A stretch of DNA of 64,000 nt, taken from Psychrobacillus psychrodurans. Its GTDB lineage: Bacteria > Bacillota > Bacilli > Bacillales_A > Planococcaceae. A model generated the notes under the pieces. It made no database searches. It was not told the DNA's origin and saw only the letters and a program-made list of their open reading frames with translations. Numbering within the stretch: the stretch's first letter is position 1; each line of letters begins with the position of its first letter. Position numbers and translations under genes: made by a program. Of the stretch, positions 24,574-32,354 are shown piece after piece. The DNA lies in the NCBI RefSeq assembly GCF_027563345.1, contig NZ_JAMKBK010000002.1; one strand, written 5' to 3'.

Positions 24574-24846
24574 TTATTTCTTAAGCATTTGTTCTTGTGC
24601 CATTCTAACCATTTCTTTTACCATACTCCCTCCAATTGAGCCCCCAATTTTTCCTGCCTGTTCTGAAGTGAGTTTACCGTTATATTCGTTATTTAAGGGA
24701 ATACTTAATTCATCTGCAATTTCGTATTTTACATCGTCCGGATTATTACTTTTTACCTTATAACCTTTCTCTTTCATTACTCGAACCTTCAATTTATCTA
24801 GTTCCTTACGTGCAGAAGGTACTAATATTTTATTTTGATTTGCCAT
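24574..24846 (-). CDS. Alpha/beta-type small acid-soluble spore protein
   Basis: DNA-binding spore protein of 90 residues that coats forespore DNA and is degraded at germination by the GPR protease. Family marks are LVPSARKELDKLKVRVMKEKGY, the KYEIADEL segment that corresponds to the GPR cleavage site, and GKLTSEQAGKIGGSIGGSMVKEMVRMAQEQML, matching the conserved C-terminal helix. It is longer than a typical major SASP (about 70) because of an inserted KSNNPDDV region, so it may be a minor SASP. AAGGAG precedes the ATG. Sigma-G control is expected; I could not place a convincing promoter. Confidence 0.85.
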   Translation of the reverse strand: MANQNKILVPSARKELDKLKVRVMKEKGYKVKSNNPDDVKYEIADELSIPLNNEYNGKLTSEQAGKIGGSIGGSMVKEMVRMAQEQMLKK

Positions 24847-25107
24847 TATGTCTTCACTCCTTCATAAGGTAGTCTTTACGAAAAATGAGATTTTAACTAT
24901 TGGTATTTAATACAAAGTTAATAATTATAGCAGCATAATTTTTTTTGTAGACACTATTAACCCTAAAATTTTAAATGATTTTGATTAAAATAATTCATTT
25001 CCTTAATATCTAGATAAATACTATAATTGCATTTGGCGGTAAATTATCGTCTTTTAGAAAGGATTCCTATACAATATGAGGAATATTATTCATATGGGGG
25101 AATGACT

Positions 25108-26010
25108 ATGGAACTTCGCAATTTAAAAACTTTTTTGGTTGTTGCTGATTGCGGTGGATTTACTAGAGCTGGGGAGCAATTGGGTTATACGCAGTCAACT
25201 GTTACGAATCATGTTAGGGCATTGGAAGAGGCTGTAGGGAACCGCCTTTTTGATCGATTAGGAAAAACAGTAGTTTTAACGGATGCGGGTACACATCTAG
25301 CTACATATGCCAATGAAATCTTACAACTTTATCAAGAAGCGCTCGATTCATCCAGATTAAATAATGAGCCTTCTGGTACAGTATTAATCGGAGCAAATGA
25401 GTCTTTAATGGTATATAGATTACCGACTATACTGTATGAATTTAAAAGGATGTATCCAAAAGTCCAGCTTATTTTGCAACCTTCTGAAAGTCAGGAGCTT
25501 AACAATGAGTTGAAATCCGGAAAGTTTGACTTGGCTCTATTTACAAATCCTGAAAAATTAGGTTCAGATATTATAACGAGGGATTTAGTGAAAGAGACGC
25601 TGGTAATGATTGCCCCTGCAGGCCACCGTTTATGTGGTAAAGCGGTAATCACTCCAAATGATTTGGAAGATGAAGTATTGCTTCTGACGGAGGCAGGAAG
25701 TTACCGTGACTTGTTAGAGAGATGGATTAAAGACGATGGTGTTGGTTGTTCACGCATTGCTTTTTGGAATATTGAAGCAATCAAACAATCGGTGAAGTGT
25801 GGGCTAGGTTTATCCTATTTACCATTGATGACAGTGAGAGAGGAATTGGAGCGGGGCAGTTTAGTCGCACTTCCTTGGGTGCATAGCGATGAGTTCGTAA
25901 CTACCCAACTTGCATATCACAAAGATAAGTGGTTAACGCCAGCTATGAATAAATTAATTGAAATAATCGAAAAGCACGCAAAGAAATGGGAGTCTGAAGA
26001 CCGACAGTAA
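25108..26010 (+). CDS. LysR family transcriptional regulator
   Basis: DNA-binding regulator of 300 residues. The N-terminal winged helix-turn-helix is MELRNLKTFLVVADCGGFTRAGEQLGYTQSTVTNHVRALEEAVGNRLFDR (1-50), and it is followed by a periplasmic-binding-protein-like effector domain from about residue 90 (GTVLIGANESLMVYRLPTIL). The ligand is not predictable. Start ATG 25108 lies 7 nt after GGGGG and gives the standard LysR start; ATG codons at 25102 and far upstream at 25027 are less likely. It is divergent from the SASP gene and 51 nt ahead of a YitT-family gene, which may be its target or operon partner. Confidence 0.9.
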   Translation: MELRNLKTFLVVADCGGFTRAGEQLGYTQSTVTNHVRALEEAVGNRLFDRLGKTVVLTDAGTHLATYANEILQLYQEALDSSRLNNEPSGTVLIGANESLMVYRLPTILYEFKRMYPKVQLILQPSESQELNNELKSGKFDLALFTNPEKLGSDIITRDLVKETLVMIAPAGHRLCGKAVITPNDLEDEVLLLTEAGSYRDLLERWIKDDGVGCSRIAFWNIEAIKQSVKCGLGLSYLPLMTVREELERGSLVALPWVHSDEFVTTQLAYHKDKWLTPAMNKLIEIIEKHAKKWESEDRQ

Positions 26011-26061
26011 ACTACATATGTAGAGTTTTTGCTTGGTTATTGGTAGGAGGAATTACATAAC

Positions 26062-26898
26062 ATGGCACAACAACGCACTAAAGAAATATTCTTAATTATA
26101 ATTGGGTCCTTATTGTTCGCAGTCGGTATTAACTATTTTGCAATCCCATATCGGTTATCTGAGGGTGGGGTTATTGGGATAACTGTTATTACTTATTATT
26201 TATTCGAATGGTCACCAGGTGTTGTGAACCTTATTATCAACGCTATTCTTTTAGTGATTGGTTATAAGTTTTTTGATAGAAAGACAATGATATATACAGT
26301 ACTTGGAATTATTTTTTCCTCCTTATTTCTATTTATCACAGAAGATGTAGGACATCAATTGAATGGTGACACATTGCTTGCAGCATTGTTCTCAGGGGTA
26401 TTTGTTGGTCTTGGTCTAGGTTTAATGTTCAGAGCTGGAGGAACTTCTGGGGGATCCGCTATTTTAGCTCGTTTAGCCAATCAATATTTAGGATGGAGTC
26501 TGGGTAAGGGTGTCCTTATCATTGATATTGTCGTTATTGCTGGCTCGGTATTCATCATTGGTCAGGAAAAAGCGATGTACACACTTGTTGCTGTATTTTT
26601 AGGTTCTAAAGTAATTGATTATGTAATTGAAGGACTAAATAGCCGAACAGCTGTGACAATCATTTCGGAACGTTCCGAAGAAATTCGCCAATTTATATTA
26701 TCTAAAATGTCTCGAGGAGTAACAATTCTTGAAGGTCGTGGCGGCTATAGCCAGGATCAAAAGGAAGTCCTTTATATTGTCATCAACCAACAGGAATTAG
26801 TCCAATTAAAACAAACTGTTAGCAGCGTAGATGAGCAGGCATTTGTTGTCGTCCATGAAGTACGTGATGTATTAGGTAGTAGTTTTAGTGTTCAGTAG
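26062..26898 (+). CDS. YitT family membrane protein
   Basis: Integral membrane protein of 278 residues. About five hydrophobic spans occupy residues 1-175 (DUF161, including the FRAGGTSGGSAILARL signature). A cytosolic C-terminal DUF2179 domain follows (AVTIISERSEEIRQFILSKMSRGVTILEGRGGYSQDQKEVLYIVINQQEL, VHEVRDVLGSSF). The family is common in Bacillales, with no settled function. Ribosome binding site GGTAGGAGGAA is strong. It probably forms a unit with the LysR gene 51 nt upstream. Confidence 0.88.
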   Translation: MAQQRTKEIFLIIIGSLLFAVGINYFAIPYRLSEGGVIGITVITYYLFEWSPGVVNLIINAILLVIGYKFFDRKTMIYTVLGIIFSSLFLFITEDVGHQLNGDTLLAALFSGVFVGLGLGLMFRAGGTSGGSAILARLANQYLGWSLGKGVLIIDIVVIAGSVFIIGQEKAMYTLVAVFLGSKVIDYVIEGLNSRTAVTIISERSEEIRQFILSKMSRGVTILEGRGGYSQDQKEVLYIVINQQELVQLKQTVSSVDEQAFVVVHEVRDVLGSSFSVQ

Positions 26899-26976
26899 AA
26901 TGGAAGATTATAGTAGTAGCCTCTAATCAAATATTCACTTTTAAAGAAGATTTTGGAGTTGTGAGAGGGTGAAAAG

Positions 26977-27231
26977 ATGAGATTAATCCTGCCAAAAGAA
27001 TATACTAATTTTTTTCGGATTGTCTTTCCGATCGTCTTACTATTAATTGCCATAAATAATGTTTTTTAAAATTGGAAGTTTCAACTATATCATTTCAACG
27101 AATTAGAGGACTTTGGTTCAATCTTGTTTGTCTTGATTATTAGTATATTTGAAAGTGCTCTCTGTACATTCTTTTTATGGTTCCTCCTTTATCGAGTGAT
27201 TAAAAAGATTGTGGGAAACAAGGTCAAGTGA
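26977..27231 (+). pseudogene. Small two-span membrane protein gene broken by an in-frame stop
   Basis: ATG 26977, preceded by GAGAGGGTG, opens a frame reading MRLILPKEYTNFFRIVFPIV...INNVF, then TAA at 27067-27069. Reading continues in the same frame for another 53 codons (NWKFQLYHFNELEDFG..., a second hydrophobic segment FVLIISIFESALCTFFLWFLLY and a basic end RVIKKIVGNKVK) to a TGA at 27229-27231. The unbroken protein would be about 84 residues with two membrane spans. The coherent topology on both sides of the stop argues for a recent nonsense mutation rather than chance. The short 30-residue product might still be made. Family unknown. Confidence 0.5.
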
Positions 27232-27660
27232 AAGATTTATACGTTTCATTAACCTAAGTGGCAAATAAATGGTTTTAGGAACAATATACCTTTTAGAGTT
27301 ACTCACTCAAATTAATTGACTGCTTAATAGGAATAACCCATCATAGTTCTAACTCACACAATGATGGGTTATTTTTTATGGTTAAATGGCAGATTCATTA
27401 GAAAAATTATTGTTAAGCTACTTCTCTTCAACTGTAATGGCATGCTTCTAAATCCTCAAATACAGCATAAATTTTTCCTGAATTGGGTAAACTTTTATTT
27501 GAAATAGGGAAGTTTATGCACCTACAATAATTCGGACCATGCACTAGTTTAGTTTCTCTATGATGAAGTGTTATCTATACAATTTTCAGAATAGAGTAGA
27601 GTAGAGATTATTTGAAGAATAATAATCTAAATATTTTAGTTAGTATGAAAGAGGTGCTCA
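27232..27660. other. Noncoding gap of about 430 bp
   Basis: Apart from the terminator at 27332-27378, I see no ORF, repeat or structured element in this AT-rich stretch. Confidence 0.5.
27332..27378 (+). terminator. Terminator after the YitT / broken membrane gene unit
   Basis: AATAACCCATCAT pairs perfectly with ATGATGGGTTATT, followed by TTTTT. Confidence 0.85.
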
Positions 27661-28020
27661 ATGAGTTTGAAGTTTGCTATACTTATTTGTTTGAGTTTAA
27701 TGTGTCTAATTGCTTGTATTACTTTTTATTTGGGGATAAAGATATCTAAAAGATTTATAAGATATATACCGGTGTTTTCCTTGAGTTCAGGAGTGATCTT
27801 TTTTTATATTAGACTAAATTATATTTCTAATTCCCCTAATCCCTTCGAAAGCATTTTCGACAAAATTGCTTTTATTATACTACTTGTTGTATTCAGTTTT
27901 GCTTTGTTAGAAGTAGTTATTATTGAAGTTGTAGAGAACACAAAATTACTTGGTAAAGGAATTATAGGTATACGAAAAGCTTTAAAATTAGTGTATATAA
28001 AGAAAGAACAGGTCAGATAG
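27661..28020 (+). CDS. Hypothetical membrane protein
   Basis: Protein of 119 residues that I do not recognise. It has three or four hydrophobic segments (about 4-26, 36-50, 66-90) separated by short basic or polar loops, and a basic C-terminal tail (RKALKLVYIKKEQVR). There is no signal peptidase site or metal motif. AGAGGTG precedes the ATG by a good distance, and codon use resembles the AT-rich neighbourhood. It stands alone between two terminators and faces rqcH convergently; its own terminator overlaps the stop codon. Confidence 0.65.
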   Translation: MSLKFAILICLSLMCLIACITFYLGIKISKRFIRYIPVFSLSSGVIFFYIRLNYISNSPNPFESIFDKIAFIILLVVFSFALLEVVIIEVVENTKLLGKGIIGIRKALKLVYIKKEQVR

Positions 28021-28062
28021 AAGTAAGGGAGCTACTTCCTTCTGACCTATCGATTTTTTCCA
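28010..28062. terminator. Terminator between the orphan membrane gene and rqcH
   Basis: AGGTCAGA (28010-28017) pairs with TCTGACCT (28041-28048), with an inner GAAGTA/TACTTC stem and a TTTTTT run at 28055-28060. The first arm includes the end of the upstream coding sequence. Confidence 0.75.
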
Positions 28063-28089
28063 TATAGGAAATATTTCATCAAGAAATTT

Positions 28090-29775
28090 CTACTTTTTCA
28101 TATTTCTAATTTTCTCTTCATCCGGTGTTACAAACAATGTCGTCTGTTCAAAATAAATAACAAACCCAGGCTTTGATCCGTTAGGTTTTTTCACTTGTTT
28201 AATCACTGTATAATCCACCGGAACTGAAGCTGATTCACGAGCTTTGCTAAAATAAGCAGCAAGATTTGCCGCCTCTAATAATGCAGTTTCTGAAGGGTTA
28301 TCAGAATGTATTACTACATGAGATCCAGGGATATCCTTTGTATGAAGCCATGTATCGGTTTTCCGAGCTAATTTAAATGTTACAAAATCATTTTGTTTGT
28401 TGTTTTTGCCAACTGAAATTTCTGTACCATCGGAGGCAATAAATTTTTCTGGTATCGGTTTCGTTGGTTTTTTCTTCTTTTTCGATGCCCTTGCTTTTAA
28501 TAAACCCTGCTCCATAAGTTCTTCTCGAATTTCTTCAATATCGGTTGGAGAAGCTTGCATAACTTGCTGGAGCAGTAACTCGAAGTATTCTATATCCTCT
28601 TTTGTAATTTCAAATTGCTGTTCAATTTTAAGTAATGCAGTTTTTGCTTTTGTATAACGGCTATAGTACCTTTGTGCGTTTTGTGTAGCTGTTTTCCGAA
28701 TATCTAACGGAATAAGAACAGTCTTTTCATTTTCATCATAATAATTAACAAGCTCTACTTCTTTTAATCCTTTTTCAATCGCGTATGCATTTGCCATTAA
28801 CAGTTCGCCGAATAGCTGATACGTATCTAAGTTTTCAGCTTGCTCGAAATCTTTTTGGAGTTTTTTCATTTTTAACTTTAATTTGTTTAATTCGTTTTGA
28901 AGCCATCGTTCCAAATCTCCAGCCTGTTGCTTCACACGGTCTCGCTCTGCTTTTGCGAAATAAACACGGTCCAGTAAATTACCTAGACTTTCCTCATTAA
29001 ATTTGTTGCCATCTAAATGTGTTAATGCATTGGGAGAATAGAAGGTTTTCCCATTTACTTCTACAATTTGTTTATTAGAGCCACCCTGTTTAATCTCATC
29101 TATAAATTCTTTATAAGTTTTCACTCTATCTTTAGAATTTTGGAATCTATATACTAATTCTTTTGCATGTAGTGGAGAAAACCCAGAAATTTGGTCCATA
29201 ATTTCTTTAGGATCGCTGCTCGATTGAAGTACTCCTTCTAATTCTTCTGAAATCTCCAGTGGATTCAACTTATTTTGAGATGGTGGTGCAATATATGGTT
29301 GACCAGGCAAAATAGTACGATAACTATTCATGGATGGAGATAGATGCTTTATACTTTCCAAAATAAGATTACGAGAAGGGTCAACTAAAAGTAAATTGCT
29401 GTGCCGTCCCATGATTTCCATATGAATTTCACGTGAAATATCATCACCAATCTCGTTTTTACTCTGTATTTGGAAAATAATAATTCGATCGCTTTCATGT
29501 TGGTAAATACCAGTAATAATTCCACCTTCCAAATGCTTTCGCAAAACCATACAAAAAAGTGGTGGTTGGGCGGGATTATCAATTGTTTCATGTGTAATTT
29601 GTACACGTGAATAGGATGAATGAACGGAGAACAATAGTTTATAATTTTTACCTTGAGCCCTTATATGCATTAATATTTCCTGTGCATTTGGTTGGTGTAT
29701 TTTTGAAATACGACCTGTAACGAGCTGCTGTAATTCAGTTGTCATCGAAATTGTAAATAAACCATCAAAAGCCAT
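28090..29775 (-). CDS. rqcH: Ribosome quality-control protein RqcH (NFACT family)
   Basis: Binds obstructed 50S subunits and adds C-terminal alanine tails to stalled nascent chains, marking them for proteolysis; formerly annotated as a fibronectin-binding protein (FbpA, YloA). The 561 residues (B. subtilis about 570) comprise an NFACT-N domain with the tailing-critical D96-R97 pair (ESDRIII), EIMGRHSNLLLVD, a helix-hairpin and coiled-coil middle region, and the C-terminal NFACT-R domain (FIASDGTEISVGKNNKQNDFVTFKLARKTDTWLHTKDIPGSHVVI). It is on the opposite strand to its neighbours. Together with ylmH, it places two RQC components in this window. Confidence 0.94.
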   Translation of the reverse strand: MAFDGLFTISMTTELQQLVTGRISKIHQPNAQEILMHIRAQGKNYKLLFSVHSSYSRVQITHETIDNPAQPPLFCMVLRKHLEGGIITGIYQHESDRIIIFQIQSKNEIGDDISREIHMEIMGRHSNLLLVDPSRNLILESIKHLSPSMNSYRTILPGQPYIAPPSQNKLNPLEISEELEGVLQSSSDPKEIMDQISGFSPLHAKELVYRFQNSKDRVKTYKEFIDEIKQGGSNKQIVEVNGKTFYSPNALTHLDGNKFNEESLGNLLDRVYFAKAERDRVKQQAGDLERWLQNELNKLKLKMKKLQKDFEQAENLDTYQLFGELLMANAYAIEKGLKEVELVNYYDENEKTVLIPLDIRKTATQNAQRYYSRYTKAKTALLKIEQQFEITKEDIEYFELLLQQVMQASPTDIEEIREELMEQGLLKARASKKKKKPTKPIPEKFIASDGTEISVGKNNKQNDFVTFKLARKTDTWLHTKDIPGSHVVIHSDNPSETALLEAANLAAYFSKARESASVPVDYTVIKQVKKPNGSKPGFVIYFEQTTLFVTPDEEKIRNMKK

Positions 29776-29836
29776 AAGTATTCCTCTTTCAAAACATTAT
29801 TTTGTATTTAGTAACCAGTACCTAGTGTTAAAGTAA

Positions 29837-29897
29837 AAAGGCGTCCTATGCTTTTCAATACTGTCTTAGGTTTTCAGCTAAGGTAAAGGACGCCTTT
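29837..29897. repeat. Long inverted repeat upstream of rqcH
   Basis: AAAGGCGTCCT (29837-29847) pairs perfectly with AGGACGCCTTT (29887-29897) around a 39-nt loop that itself contains CTTAG/CTAAG. It may be a terminator, or the end of the adjacent repeat element. Confidence 0.6.
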
Positions 29898-29901
29898 ATG
29901 T

Positions 29902-30097
29902 GAAATCCTTCCAGCACTTGCTCCTGCGCAAAGCTCGTCGCAGAAAGGAAGTTCGTTTGCTCCTGCGCGAAGCTCGTCGCAGAAAGGAAGTACGTTTGCT
30001 CCTGCGCGAAGCTCGTCGCAGAAAGTGCGTTTGCTCCTGCGCGAAGCTCGTCGCAGAAGAGCGGTGTCGGTTCTTTCGTAGGCGCTTGCGCTTTTCT
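29902..30097 (+). repeat. GC-rich intergenic repeat with four tandem 39-bp hairpin units
   Basis: The ends (GAAATCCTTCCAGCACTT at 29902 and GGCGCTTGCGCTTTTC near 30080-30095) match the copy at 54.2 kb. The middle is expanded into units that begin TTGCTCCTGCGC at 29918, 29957, 29996 and 30031 (spacings 39, 39, 35). Each unit can fold as CTGCG...CGCAG. Open frames on both strands (for example ARRRKEVRLLLRE repeats) are by-products of a unit length divisible by three. It occupies most of the rqcH-gmk gap. Confidence 0.85.
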
Positions 30098-30127
30098 AAT
30101 ATATCTTATCATTTTCCACTGTACTTG

Positions 30128-30136
30128 TGTTATAAT
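30128..30136 (+). promoter_or_regulatory. Extended -10 promoter of gmk
   Basis: TGTTATAAT (an extended -10, TGn plus the consensus TATAAT) lies 60 nt before the gmk start. No clear -35 box is seen, as is common for extended -10 promoters. Confidence 0.6.
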
Positions 30137-30195
30137 CAGTAAAGTATGTAATTGGAAGAAGTCGACGTAGTATGACTGTATTTGAAGGAGACGTT

Positions 30196-30816
30196 ATGCG
30201 AAGAGAAAAAGGTATATTGATCGTTTTATCAGGTCCGTCTGGAGTAGGTAAAGGGACAGTCCGAAAAGAATTATTTTCAGAGCCAGGTACAAACTATGAG
30301 TATTCTATATCCATGACTACGAGAAGCCCTCGTGAAGGTGAAGTAGATGGAGTAGATTATTTCTTTAAGCAAAAAGAAGAATTTGAACAACTGATCGAAC
30401 AAGGTAAATTGTTAGAATATGCATCCTATGTTGGAAACTACTATGGGACACCTATTGACTATGTAAACGCTACATTAGATTCTGGACGAGATGTTTTTTT
30501 AGAAATAGAAGTTCAAGGCGCAGCTCTAGTTCGTGAAAAAGCTCCAGAGGCTCTGTTTATTTTCCTTGCACCGCCAAGCCTTTCTGAGCTTGAGCAAAGA
30601 CTTATAGGTAGAGGGACGGAAACGGAGGATGTCATTAGTTCAAGAATTAAAGCTGCAAGGCAAGAGCTTGAAATGATGCATTTATATGATTATGTGGTAG
30701 AAAACGATGAAGTGGCTAAAGCATGTGCGAAAATCAATGCAATAGTAGTAGCCGAACATTGTCGACGTGAACGTGTAGAAAAAAGATATTCAGCTATGCT
30801 GGAAGGAGAATTTTAA
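30196..30816 (+). CDS. gmk: Guanylate kinase
   Basis: Phosphorylates GMP to GDP with ATP; it links GTP supply with (p)ppGpp control in Bacillales. The 206 residues have the P-loop LSGPSGVGKGTVRKEL (about 10-25), the GMP-binding SMTTRSPREGEVDGVDYFF loop, YYGTPIDYV, and the lid DVFLEIEVQGA region. ATG 30196, with GAAGGAG upstream, was chosen because MRREKGILIVLSGPSG matches the family; the frame is open for eight more codons upstream without support. rpoZ starts immediately after the stop, as in B. subtilis, but remA and yloC, which normally precede gmk, are missing. Confidence 0.96.
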   Translation: MRREKGILIVLSGPSGVGKGTVRKELFSEPGTNYEYSISMTTRSPREGEVDGVDYFFKQKEEFEQLIEQGKLLEYASYVGNYYGTPIDYVNATLDSGRDVFLEIEVQGAALVREKAPEALFIFLAPPSLSELEQRLIGRGTETEDVISSRIKAARQELEMMHLYDYVVENDEVAKACAKINAIVVAEHCRRERVEKRYSAMLEGEF

Positions 30817-31041
30817 ATGTTATATCCATCAGTAGATTCATTAAAAACCCAAATCGATTCAAAATATTCTTTAGTGAGTGTTGCTTCCAAGCGAGCAAGA
30901 CAATTACAAGAAGAAGGCGGAGAACGTCTAACTTCATATGTATCTCATAAGCAAGTTGGGAGAGCATTAGAAGAAGTTGCAGCTGGTGAACTAACTATAC
31001 AATCATCTAGTGATTCTGTAGTTTACGAAGACGAAGTATAA
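30817..31041 (+). CDS. rpoZ: RNA polymerase omega subunit
   Basis: Small RNA polymerase subunit (74 residues; B. subtilis 67) that helps beta' folding and assembly. The sequence MLYPSVDSLKTQIDSKYSLVSVASKRARQLQ...SHKQVGRALEEVAAGEL carries the conserved omega core. The C-terminal tail is slightly longer and acidic. The ATG follows the gmk stop with no spacer and uses GGAGAA inside the gmk end, implying translational coupling. Confidence 0.93.
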   Translation: MLYPSVDSLKTQIDSKYSLVSVASKRARQLQEEGGERLTSYVSHKQVGRALEEVAAGELTIQSSSDSVVYEDEV

Positions 31042-31089
31042 TATTTAACAATACGTAGTAGATGTCTTAATAAGCTGCGGATTAACTGC

Positions 31090-31130
31090 AACCTCCCAAA
31101 GAATGTACGGTTCTTTGGGAGGTTGTTGTT
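31090..31130 (+). terminator. Strong hairpin between rpoZ and coaBC
   Basis: AACCTCCCAAAGAA (31090-31103) pairs perfectly with TTCTTTGGGAGGTT (31111-31124). It is followed by GTTGTTGTTT rather than a clean T-run, so termination may be partial. Confidence 0.65.
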
Positions 31131-31145
31131 TAGAGGGGAGAATTC

Positions 31146-32354
31146 ATGATGTTAACTTCTAAAAAAATTCTTGTTTGTGTTACCGGTGGAATTGCCGTAT
31201 ACAAAGCAGTAGCATTGGTTAGTAAATTGACACAAGCAGGGGCAAATGTAAAAGTAATGATGACAAAATCAGCAATGGAATTTGTTCAGCCATTAAGCTT
31301 TCAGGCTATGTCTAGAAATGATGTGTATTTTGATACTTTTGATGAAAAAGATTCTAGCGTTATTGCGCATATCGATTTAGCGGATTGGGCAGATTTAGTA
31401 ATTGTAGCTCCTGCAACTGCCAATGTAATCGGCAAATTAGCAAATGGTATTGCAGATGATATGGTAACTACAACAATACTAGCAACAACTTCGGATGTAT
31501 GGATAGCACCTGCGATGAATGTACATATGTATGAAAATGCTGCAGTTATACGTAATATTGCCCAACTTTCAAATGATGGTTATCAGTTTATCGAACCTTC
31601 TGAAGGTTTTTTAGCATGTGGATATGTAGGAAAAGGTCGATTAGAAGAACCAGAAAAAATAGTACAGTTGGTTGGAATGTATTTTGTACCGAAAGAACTA
31701 CCTTTAAAAGGAACAAAAGTTGTCGTAACAGCAGGTCCAACTAGAGAGAGAATAGATCCTGTACGATTTTTGACTAATTTTTCTAGTGGTAAAATGGGAT
31801 ACGCTATGGCTGAGGCTGCAGCAAGTCTTGGTGCAGAAACTATATTGATTTCTGGTCCAGTCAGTTTAGTTCCCCCAGCAAATGTAACACTAGTTTCCGT
31901 GGAAAGTGCAAAAGAAATGTTAGATGCTGTGTTACTTCATTTTGAAACAGCTTCCATGGTCATAAAAACTGCTGCCGTCGCTGATTATAAGCCAAAAGAG
32001 GTATATTCTCATAAGATGAAAAAGCAAGCAGGTGATTCAGCTCTTGTATTAGAAAGAACTACAGATATTCTTTTAGAACTAGGTAAACGAAAAAAAAACC
32101 AATTGTTAATAGGCTTTGCAGCAGAAACAAATGATGTTATCCATTATGCAAAAAGTAAATTAGTGAAGAAAAACGCGGATTATATCATTGCAAATGATGT
32201 GACTGAAGAGGATTCAGGATTTGGAACAGATACAAATACTGTGACGTTAGTTGGAAAAAATATAGAGCGGCAGTTTCCAAATCAAAACAAAAAAGAGCTT
32301 GCGATGCAATTAATGGAAACAATTATTCAATTGGAAAAAGATGATTCTAAATGA
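31146..32354 (+). CDS. coaBC: Phosphopantothenoylcysteine decarboxylase / phosphopantothenate-cysteine ligase
   Basis: Bifunctional coenzyme A enzyme: the C-terminal half ligates cysteine to 4'-phosphopantothenate with CTP, and the N-terminal flavoprotein half decarboxylates the product. The 402 residues have the FMN-binding VCVTGGIAVYKAVALVSKL start, ADLVIVAPATANVIGKLANGIADD, the PAMNVHMYEN active-site motif with the decarboxylase Asn, and the ligase part with VVVTAGPTRERIDPVRFLTNFSSGKMGYAMAEAA. ATG codons at 31146 and 31149 follow GAGGGGAG; either is possible. It overlaps priA by four bases. Confidence 0.95.
   Translation: MMLTSKKILVCVTGGIAVYKAVALVSKLTQAGANVKVMMTKSAMEFVQPLSFQAMSRNDVYFDTFDEKDSSVIAHIDLADWADLVIVAPATANVIGKLANGIADDMVTTTILATTSDVWIAPAMNVHMYENAAVIRNIAQLSNDGYQFIEPSEGFLACGYVGKGRLEEPEKIVQLVGMYFVPKELPLKGTKVVVTAGPTRERIDPVRFLTNFSSGKMGYAMAEAAASLGAETILISGPVSLVPPANVTLVSVESAKEMLDAVLLHFETASMVIKTAAVADYKPKEVYSHKMKKQAGDSALVLERTTDILLELGKRKKNQLLIGFAAETNDVIHYAKSKLVKKNADYIIANDVTEEDSGFGTDTNTVTLVGKNIERQFPNQNKKELAMQLMETIIQLEKDDSK

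Noticed and set aside
29918..30065. CRISPR array
   Set aside because: Almost the entire 39-bp unit is conserved, so there are no spacers; it is a tandem repeat.
29855..30142. Overlapping open frames of about 80-85 codons on both strands
   Set aside because: They are by-products of the 39-bp tandem units (13 codons each), with repetitive peptides such as ATSFAQEQ and LLREARRRKEV and no ribosome binding site.
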